Both the position numbers and the translations under genes were made by a program. The notes below the pieces were generated by a model. The model was given only the letters and a program-made list of their open reading frames with translations. It did not search any database and had not been told where the DNA came from. Below, one piece after another: positions 56,701-64,000 of a stretch of 64,000 bases of DNA (position 1 is the stretch's first letter; each line of letters starts with the position of its first letter). This DNA comes from Furcasterigmium furcatum (Eukaryota; Ascomycota; Sordariomycetes; Glomerellales; Plectosphaerellaceae): NCBI GenBank assembly GCA_001599815.1, contig BCIA01000006.1, positions 2,234,961 through 2,298,960 of the forward strand, read 5' to 3'.

Positions 56701-58072
56701 TCAGCATCGCGGGACCTCCGAGGACGATGACGTGAGCATCATCGGCAACATCCTCGGGGTTCTTCAAGGCGTGCTGGGGACGAACAGTGCCAACACCTCC
56801 GGCAATCATGATGGGCTTGTGGTAGCCGCGCCACTCCGGAGACGACTCATTACCGACGTTGGTAAGAAGGGTACGGAAGCAACCGGTGAGTGCCGGCCTG
56901 CCAAACTCGTTGTTGAAGCGAGCGCTGCCGATGGGAGCCTCCAGCATGATGTCCATGCTGCTGGCAAAGTGCGAAGGCCTGCCGAGATCGACCTCCCAGG
57001 GGGCCTTCTCATCAGGGATGAGAAGATCGGAGACCCAGAAGCCGGAGAGGCCGGCCTTGGGGTGGCTGCCACGGCCCACGGCACCCTCGTCGCGAATCTC
57101 ACCGCCGGAGCCGGTGGCGGCACCCGGGAATGGAGAGATGGCCGTGGGGTGGTTGTGCGTCTCGACCTTGATAAGGACGTGGACAACCTCCTTGGTCAGC
57201 TTCCAGCTTCCAGTGGAGTAGTCGGGGGCCCAGAAGCTCGCCAATTCACCCTGGATGACGGCCGCGTTATCGGAGTAGGCCGAGATGGTGTAGTCGGGGG
57301 TCGTCTTGTGGGTGTTCTTGATCATGCCGAAGAGGCTGTCGCCCATCCGGACATCGTCAATGGTCCAGTTGGCGTTGAACTGCTTGTGGCGGCAGTGTTC
57401 CGAGTTGACTTGAGCGAACATGAACAGCTCAATGTCGTGGGGCGGGCGGCCTTGGCGCTTGAACACCTCGACGAGGTATTCCATCTCAGATTCGTCCAGA
57501 GCCAGGCCCTTCTCCTTGTTGTAGGCCCGGAGGATGTCGAGAGGGTTGGATCCGGCGGAAAAGATATCGACAATTTCCAGGGGATATCTCTGGCCCTCGA
57601 GGAACATGGACGAGAGCTCAGGGGTGTCGACGGACAGGGTCTCGGTCATGCGGTCGTAGATGACATCCTTGAAGGGTGTCTCATTGTCCGCAACCTCCTG
57701 CTCGAACGTGACGGTAATGGCCCTTCCCCTCTCGATACGGTCGATCTCGTCCTTGAGTCCGCAGGTATGGGTGATGGCGGTGCCCTTGGAGCTCCAAGGG
57801 GAAATGTTGCGGGGGGTGACATAGTACGTCTTGGTGGTTCCCGTGTTAGCCGGAACCTGAGCCTGGCTCTGGTCCGGCAGGTCGAGCCATCTCGTCAGCT
57901 TCTGTTGGACCAGAGAGCGGTCCTTCCCCTTGAGATGAACGTAGTAGACCCAGGTTCCGATAACATGAGAGGCTTTGGTCTTGACACCCGCATGCTTGTT
58001 GATACGAGTCTTGACCTCTTCAGCCTGAGAAGATGTGAAGGCAGGGCCTCCAATGAGGGTGAGAGAGTCCAT
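53743..58072 (-). CDS. ade6: phosphoribosylformylglycinamidine (FGAM) synthase
   Basis: Four exons: 58072-56510, 56365-56191, 56139-54721, 54665-53743 (4080 nt, 1359 aa). It catalyses the fourth step of de novo purine synthesis, the ATP- and glutamine-dependent conversion of FGAR to FGAM, in the cytosol. It is the large single-chain (PurL-type) enzyme: an N-terminal PurS-like domain, a linker, two AIR-synthase-like halves (first with IKVETHNHPTAISPFPGAATG and HDVGAGGISNALPEL, second with GKDSTSMKA and YHDVSDGG), and a C-terminal class-I glutamine amidotransferase domain with GVCNGCQM (nucleophile Cys1189) and HPERT (His1320, Glu1322). Length and domain order match yeast Ade6. All catalytic residues are present. 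The gene symbol follows S. cerevisiae usage. Divergent from the PQ-loop gene with a 530-nt shared promoter. Confidence 0.97.
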
Positions 58073-58603
58073 ACTGACAGCGTAACAAACGCAATCAGCT
58101 TGGAGCGAAGATCATGGGGCCGGGGATCGCGGTGTGAGTCGCAAAAGTTCACCAGGTGAGGATGAATTTTTGGCGGGGCAGAGGTCAAGAAAGAGAAAGT
58201 TGGAGGGGCAATCGTGGCTGGAGGCTCCGATTCGGCGGGCATGGCCACATATACCCACTATTCCCGTGGCTGGAGCTTCTTATCTTATCTTCGATGGACC
58301 TAATCCCTGTACCGCGACTATCCTTTCCCTTTCCCTTGACTTTCGAGTCGCGATCCATTGTCATTTCCGGGACTCGCGGATCAGTTGAACGGCCCGGCAT
58401 TTTCTTCTTCTGCTGTCGACAATGCGACCACTTGTCTTTCCATACTGCTCTGACGCGCCGACACGAACGATCTATTTCTGCAAATTTAACAACACTCCTT
58501 GAAGACAACGTCTCGACCCATTTCTGCAGCGCAGAATAATACCCTTTTTCGTCTCCCACGCGACCAGAAGTGAGACCCTGTAAGGGGCCTCGCCGATGCG
58601 AAG
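58073..58603. other. bidirectional promoter, FGAM synthase / PQ-loop gene
   Basis: About 530 nt between two divergent start codons, so it must contain both promoters. No perfect Gcn4/Bas1-type TGACTC site is seen; the nearest is TGAGTCG near 58135. Pyrimidine-rich tracts around 58320-58350 precede the plus-strand gene. Confidence 0.5.
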
Positions 58604-59511
58604 ATGTGGCTCACGACAGTGACGGGCTATTGCGCCCCTTTCTTCATCATCATGTCGCCGATTCTCTCCTATGGCGACCAAGCATTGTCAATGCATAGGA
58701 ACAAGTCCAGTGCCGGATTCTCTCTCGACATCCCGCTCATCATGCTGGTTGCGTCCATCTTGAAGTAATTACGGCATCCCACCACCAACATACCTGGCAC
58801 TTGGCTGACTTGTCCCCGGCCAGGCTCTTCTACTGGCCCGAGGCGCACTTCGACTATTCCCTGCTCATCCAAGCCATCATCATGATTGTAGTGCAAGTGA
58901 TCTTGCTGAAGATCGCTCTCGACCATCGGCCGCAGCCCTCCTCCAAAGGAGGGGAGGCCGCGATCCCATTTGCCCATGCCGGCCAAGAGGAGGAGTATAG
59001 GAGACCATACGACTTTTGGCAGTGGAGGACACCCAAGCCGTAAGTCTGTCGCATACATCTCGTGTTGCCCCGGCTGACCCGACGCTTCCGCAGGTACTGG
59101 CAAGCCCTCCTTTACTTCGTCCTCGGCCTCATCGCGATCGAACTCCTCCTGATGCCCTTCAAGCCAGTCTACGAGGCCTACTCCATCGTCATCGGATACG
59201 TCGGTCTCGGCGTCGAGGCCATCCTGCCCATTCCGCAAATCATGACCAACATGCGGTCCCGATCCTGCAAGGGCTTTCGGCTCTCCCTTCTTGGCAGCTG
59301 GATCATTGGCGACACGATGAAGATGTTCTGGTTCTTCACGGCCACGACCGAGATCCCCTGGGCTTTCAAGATAGGCGGCATGTTCCAAGCTAGCTGTGAT
59401 GCTTTCCTCGGCATCCAGTACTGGATGTACGGCGACACAACACCGAGCGTCATCAAGGAGCATCCGATGGACGAATTCCCCAATGGCGCCGTACCCGAGC
59501 TCAAGACATGA
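58604..59511 (+). CDS. any1: PQ-loop membrane protein of the Any1/PQLC1 (SLC66A2) family
   Basis: Three exons: 58604-58764, 58824-59039, 59094-59511 (795 nt, 264 aa). It is a seven-helix PQ-loop protein: an N-terminal block of three hydrophobic helices, a charged loop (about 105-125), then a second block containing EAILPIPQIMTNMRSRSCKG, the canonical PQ loop, and LGSWIIGDTMKMFWFF. Length and pattern match yeast Any1/Cfs1 and human PQLC1. Any1 sits in Golgi/endosomal membranes; its loss lets yeast live without the flippase Neo1, so it acts on transbilayer lipid distribution, possibly as a scramblase. Start codon and both introns give a continuous frame with the family's N-terminus. A Neo1 gene is also in this window, 23 kb to the left. 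Confidence 0.9.
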
Positions 59512-61320
59512 GCACCGGCTGCCCGCGACGGAGAAAGCGACAGGAGATTCTTTGACGAATAAGTAGACTTTGGGACATGGGTTTGATAGACAAGGGTTCA
59601 GCATGTGGGCGCAAGGCGAAAGGGTGACGACATGTGAGACAACTCTCAGGATTGCTTTTTCTCTCGGGGCGTCTGCAGGATTTTGAAACAGAACAGGCCC
59701 TCTGAACTGGGCCTATGGAACCAATGGCGACGTCAGCTGGAAGCCGAGGCGGCGACGCACTATCTCCTGGTGCTGGGTCGTGCCAGTATGCTAGGGTCGA
59801 CTTGAGAGCCCTTGGTCGCGACCGACATACTCAGCCCACAGACGTCATGGGGTAATACGACTTAATTCAATGGAAAGGCTTTGGCCACTTCTACATGCAA
59901 CTTCGAACCTGGTCGTTTTCAAATCTCATTGGGGAAGTTGTGGAGCTGCCGGAGCTTGTGATGAAGTACCACTCTAGCTGACGCTCACTCGGCACCACAG
60001 CTCTCAGGAGGCATCCCAGCCACCCAACCTCCCCCTTTTTCTGGGTTGGCCACCCACTTCACACACCATAATGACTGCCAGCACCTGGGAGCTTCTCTGG
60101 ATGCTCCCTTTCGGGAGTCATAGACTGACGGCATTTCAACCAATTCAACACCGAAAAGCCTGACAAACTCCATTGAGATCCGTTGCCAGTTGCATTGCAG
60201 CGTCAGAGCCATTGTTGCGTCTAATTCGACATCACTCAGCTCAGTCACAGCGGTTTGCGAGCTTGTCTTCAGTCTTCTTCAGTCGCACCATTGAGTCTTC
60301 CCATCACCGTTGACCCAGCAACCTCCCTCAGCAGCCACCGCTTCCGTCCTGTGCCGCCTGCTGGCACCGAAACGCTGGGAGGTGAAGCGGCTAAATGCCG
60401 TAGACTGTTCCCTCTGTAAGTTCATGGTTGAATCTCATCTTGTTGTATTACATCCTGGTTCTACCTCTTTCGGCTTCTTTGTATCACTGGATGCTGCTAG
60501 CAGCTTTGTGCGTCCTCTGAAGGCCTGCTGCAACAACCTGGTCGAGTGAGGTCAAATCTTCTTGAGTCAAAGGACAATGTTACCCACGATGCACTCTTTC
60601 ATCTTTCTCACTGTCGAGTCGGTTGTCTCGGGTCCTTCAAGGTCATGGACCTGGTTTTCTTTGGTGACATGAGTCCACGGCTTCTTAGTCGAGGGCCAGG
60701 AGGAAGGGGAGGCAGTGAGCCCGGATTCCATGATGGGGCTAGTGCCTTGTCACGTCGTTTCTCTCTGCCAGGCAAGAGACGAGACCAGCTCAGTTCGAAA
60801 GTCACTCGGCAGGAGTTGCGTTCACTTGAACAAGGTGAATACAGCCTGACCCGGCCCTGCTTTGGTTGTAGGGTCTCTGCTGTTGCCTTAGGCCGAAGTC
60901 CCTATTGATTCAAAGGGGCTTGCTGTTTCTTGTGCCCTGCTTTCCTTCGGGGACAAGGGAACTCAGAGGAAGGCTCGTGGTTTGCTCGTGCGAGGGAAGT
61001 GGCCTGGGAGTTCAGGAGCGTGAGGCGGCTGGGTGCCCCCTGACCCCCTTTCCCGGAGAGTCACCATTTTGGTAGTTGCCTCGCCCTACTAATTTCTGCG
61101 TGCCTTCCACGATTACACGGCTTCTATCCGGTCTTTGATATAAATTCGGGCTCACTCGATCCATTTGCTCCACTAACTTCCCTTCTACCCTTAGAGCCAT
61201 CCCACCCAAACAACACCAACAGACCACCACCTCCTCTCCTCCGAATCCTCCTACTATTCTATCGGACTTCCAGCCTCCTACTCACCAACCAACCCTCAAC
61301 CTTCAACCTATCAGATCACA
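59512..61320. other. intergenic region
   Basis: 1.8 kb between two plus-strand genes. A minus-strand frame at 60248-59985 begins protein-like but has no ATG until well inside and then becomes Trp/Cys/Gly-rich; not annotated. The last about 180 nt hold a TATA-like element and a CA/CT-rich 5' leader of the next gene. Confidence 0.45.
61139..61144 (+). promoter_or_regulatory. TATA-like element (TATAAA)
   Basis: TATAAA 182 bp upstream of the start codon at 61321, followed by a pyrimidine/CA-rich leader lacking ATG in the last 110 nt. Position fits a promoter, function inferred. Confidence 0.4.
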
Positions 61321-62509
61321 ATGGCCGCCAACAACAACAAGGGTAACTTCAAGACCTACGAGGGTCAAGCTCGGCTGCTCCGAGCCATGGTCGCCGCCCA
61401 CCCCGAGGTGAAGTGGAACTGCAAGGGTATGTACATCTTGTTGTTGATTCCCTCTTGTCTGTCCTTTTCCTTGCCATCTTACTTCCTGCTCTCACCGTGT
61501 ACCTCCCTACCTACATTCCTACCCACCTACCCTGAGTCCCGATTTCAATTTCCGCGCGAGGTCTGTCTGACTCGCGACAGAGCTGGCGAAGCATTTTGGT
61601 TCCGACGCAACGGTGTACAGCATGGAGCATCGCATGAGGGATATCAAAGCCCAAGCCAAGCTCATCTCATCTGCTGCGAGGGCTGGCATGGACTGCCGTG
61701 AGATCCAGGTCGATCTGCCCAAGACTGAGAAGGGTACGGTTCTGGCCACGTCGCAACTCGGCCCTGTCCATTCTTGTCGCAACCTCAGTTGCCATCAAAT
61801 TCTTCCCAGGAAGGACTCATGCTGACATGTCTTCTCAGAGATCGCCAAAATGTACGGCGCCTCCACCACTGATGGCATTCAGTGGCAGTTCCGCGGCATC
61901 AAGAAGGACGCGGAGGCTCTCAAGGCCGCAGCCAACAACGGCGGCGATCCCTCCTCAGCTCTCAACTTGGGCACCCCCAAGGGAAGGGCGACTTCCATCA
62001 GGGGCACTCCCGCCAGCAAGCGCATTGCCGCCAGCGGCACTCGCTCGACCGGATCCAAGCGCCAGAAGACGCAGAAGGTCTTCGACGACGATGTCGCCAA
62101 CGACGACGAAGATGACGACGACGATAACATCGACTTCGATGCCCTCGACACCCCCTCCAAGCTCCGCATCAAACAAGAGGAAACCAAGCCCATCCCCCAG
62201 TCCCTCTTCGGCGGCAAGCCTTCCCGCGCCGCTACTTCCGCCGCGGCCGATGCCATCAAGAGCCAGAGCGTCGACCTCACCTCCGACGAGGAGGTCAAGA
62301 CCCCTCCCTCCATCTTCGGCGCTGCGCCCTCCGACACCAAGTCGTTCGCCCCTGCTGCGAGCGTTACTGCATCCACCGCCCAGCCCGACATCGCCGATGA
62401 CGATAGCGGCCTCTTCTCCAACGAGGACTTCGCGGCGGTCTTCTTCCAGACCAAGACAGCCAACGCCAACGCCAACTTCTTCAGCGATGACATGGATGGA
62501 GAGATCTAG
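61321..62509 (+). CDS. conserved-looking fungal protein with two helix-rich N-terminal repeats and acidic tail
   Basis: Three exons: 61321-61426, 61581-61733, 61839-62509 (930 nt, 309 aa). I do not recognise a named family. Residues about 10-60 (ARLLRAMVAAHPEVKWNCKE followed by AKHFG and YSMEHRMRDIK) and about 60-105 (KEIAKMYGASTTDGIQWQFR and GIKKDAEALK) look like two tandem helix-turn-helix or Myb-like units, each with the pattern 'xIAKxxG....xxxxRxRxIKxxA'. After that come a basic NLS-like stretch (SKRQKTQK), a run of Asp/Glu (about 145-165), and a Ser/Thr/Ala-rich acidic tail containing a SUMO-like IKQEE. A nuclear, chromatin- or DNA-associated role is inferred from this layout. Both introns interrupt the repeat region, each donor sitting just before a Glu-(Leu/Ile)-Ala-Lys motif. 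Confidence 0.78.
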
Positions 62510-62967
62510 GTTGGCCGGATGGAGGCTTTGCTCGGGGCGATATGCGTGCCTCTCCTCATCTCACTAGACTCGCGCTTCTTCAAACTCTCCATCGGATCAC
62601 ATGGCTCGGGGCGGTAATGACTTTGGCGTACGGTGCTTGTTTGTCACTTTTCACATGATCTTGGCTTGGAAGTGGATCGGTCGGGGGAAACATACAGGCA
62701 GATGAACATGGGCATGGGCAGAACCCGTATGCTTTGCTTTCCCCGCAGAATCCGTGTAGCATAATCACATCGACATCACTCTCTTAAATGTGTGTCTTCC
62801 GGGTATGCGAGCAGTGAAGCGTCATCGGCCATGTAGAGTCGCATCAAGGCGAACTTGTGACATTTCAGTAAAGACTGTGATCTAGCTGCTTCGTCCTGCT
62901 CAAGTATCCTGGTTCCAATTTGTGCCAATCTCCCCCGAATAACAAAAAGGCGAAGCCGCCGGATTCC
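62510..62967. other. convergent 3' region
   Basis: About 460 nt between the stop of the acidic-tailed protein and the stop of the viroplasmin-domain gene on the other strand. No gene seen. Confidence 0.5.
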
Positions 62968-63713
62968 TCACCCTCGCATGTTGAGTCCATTAAAAGAGCC
63001 GGGCAAGCCCTGACCTGCGTCCTGCTCTCTGCCCGCCGGGTCTCTCCAACGAAGTGGGAACGTAAACTTCTCGCCAGGTTCGAGCACTGGTCGCCATCCG
63101 ACCCGCAGAGCCATCCGGAGTTCTTGGTCATGCCTCCGCGCAAACTCATCATTCCAATCCTCGATACACTCTTCAGCCTGTTCGTCAGTAGCAAACTTCT
63201 TAACGCACTTCTCGGGAAAGTTCTCTACTGCTTCCCCGGCGCCCCCTGGTCCGCTTTGAGAGGTCAGCACTCGGACAGCACCTCAGGTTTATCCGGCCGT
63301 GAGACACTTACTCCCAGAATTCCTTGACTCCAGGCTTCCTCCCATTGGCGACGGCATAGAATTTCGGCCCCGACAATGCGGGGTGTGTGTTCTCAGTCGT
63401 GGACTTGACGATTATGTCGAAGTCGGTTATGCCCTTCTCTTGAGAGGCATTCACAGCTTTAGCGAAAGTGGCATGGCCATCACAGGAAGGTTTTTGGCTC
63501 CATGCCCGGAGCGCCTGAACTCGACCCCTGGTGGGCAAATGCTGGTCAGCTGTTGACTGTAGTTGTAGTCAAGTTCGGCGTCCAGAAAGAAGCCGGGAGA
63601 GAAACTTACCACGATGAGTAGATGGCGGGCTTAACTAGGTGCTCGCTGTCGACAACATAGTATTCACACCTCTTGTTCGACTTGATTGGTGATCCGCTAA
63701 CGGTGCCTGGCAT
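62968..63713 (-). CDS. small protein with RNase H1 N-terminal / viroplasmin-like domain
   Basis: Three exons: 63713-63610, 63527-63312, 63253-62968 (606 nt, 201 aa). The best match by eye is the RNase H1 hybrid-binding (caulimovirus viroplasmin-like) domain, at residues about 90-145: KFYAVANGRKPGVKEFW, a short Gly-rich loop, then AVENFPEKCVKKFATDEQAE. In RNase H1 this module binds RNA/DNA hybrids. A more diverged first copy may lie at about 15-60 (CEYYVVDSEHLVKPAIYSSW). No RNase H catalytic domain follows; the protein ends after a charged, Arg-rich tail, so binding rather than cleavage is expected. The introns follow the W codons that close each YxVxxG...W segment, which supports an internal duplication. 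Stand-alone domains of this type occur in filamentous fungi with unknown function. Confidence 0.68.
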
Positions 63714-64000
63714 ACTGGGCTGTTTACGAGATATGTCGTGTCCACAGGGAAGTGAAAGGCGATTTTGGGATTCGGGTTTGCGTTAGGAGCGTTTGTAAAG
63801 CCTCGTTGAAATTCGTGACCATATCTCTCACTCCTGGCACCTCTTCAGATTGGAGTATAGGATGGCAGAGGAAGAGGACGACCAAGAGGACCGGCAGTCA
63901 ATGCAGAGGATGATAAAATTTCAAAAGACATCAGGCCCCTTCGCGGTTATATATGGCTGTGAAAAGAAAATCGCAACGCCGGTCACTCTCCATCTTTCGC
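63714..64000. other. upstream region of the viroplasmin-domain gene
   Basis: About 290 nt to the window edge. On the minus strand a TATATAA-type element lies near 63948-63955, about 240 bp upstream of the start. No coding sequence recognised. Confidence 0.4.

Noticed and set aside
59985..60248. Minus-strand frame beginning with a protein-like stretch
   Set aside because: It starts at GTG, has a stop close upstream, no supporting splice acceptor, and becomes Trp/Gly/Cys-rich in its second half.

Overview
The window is nuclear DNA of a filamentous ascomycete, most likely a Sordariomycete. The genes are cut by short introns (about 45-110 nt, GTRNGT...AG), coding sequence is GC-rich with C/G-ending codons, and several families are typical of Pezizomycotina: an ankyrin-tailed asparaginase, a DUF3684-type giant GHKL protein, Sec16, and a small membrane protein often labelled 'rhomboid family'. 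No rRNA, tRNA, CRISPR array or intact transposon was recognised.

Layout. 0-5.5 kb: the 3' end of an unknown membrane-protein gene (+), the transcription kinase Bur1/CDK9 (-), and cytosolic L-asparaginase with ankyrin repeats (+). 5.8-12.2 kb: the DNA polymerase delta catalytic subunit (-) with MluI-box-like sites upstream, and a multi-spanning rhomboid protease (-). 14.4-23 kb: a small secreted 12-cysteine protein with a Kex2-type pro-region (+), a basic 156-residue protein (+), a 182-residue membrane protein (-), and a 1795-residue GHKL-ATPase protein with a C-terminal HExxH motif (-). 23.9-29.7 kb: the COPII scaffold Sec16 (-). 31.5-35.6 kb: the P4-ATPase flippase Neo1 (+). 35.8-39 kb: two mitochondrial redox proteins, Cyc2-like and Aim32-like (both -). 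41.2-42.7 kb: a Zn(II)2Cys6 factor whose cluster lies far from the N-terminus (-). 42.7-53.7 kb: about 11 kb without a convincing gene. 53.7-59.5 kb: FGAM synthase (de novo purine synthesis, -) divergent from a PQ-loop protein of the Any1/PQLC1 family (+). 61.3-62.5 kb: an acidic-tailed probable nuclear protein (+). 63-63.7 kb: a three-exon gene with an RNase H1 N-terminal (viroplasmin-like) domain (-).

Most genes are housekeeping genes with no operon-like logic. Links worth noting are Neo1 with its genetic antagonist family Any1, Sec16 next to Neo1 (both early secretory pathway), and the adjacent Cyc2/Aim32 pair (mitochondrial heme and iron-sulfur redox). The accessory-looking parts are the secreted cysteine-rich gene at 14.4 kb, the viroplasmin-domain gene at the right edge, and the long non-coding stretch upstream of the zinc-cluster factor. 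Exon boundaries were derived by hand from splice signals, reading frame and family alignment from memory. All spliced CDS totals given are divisible by three.
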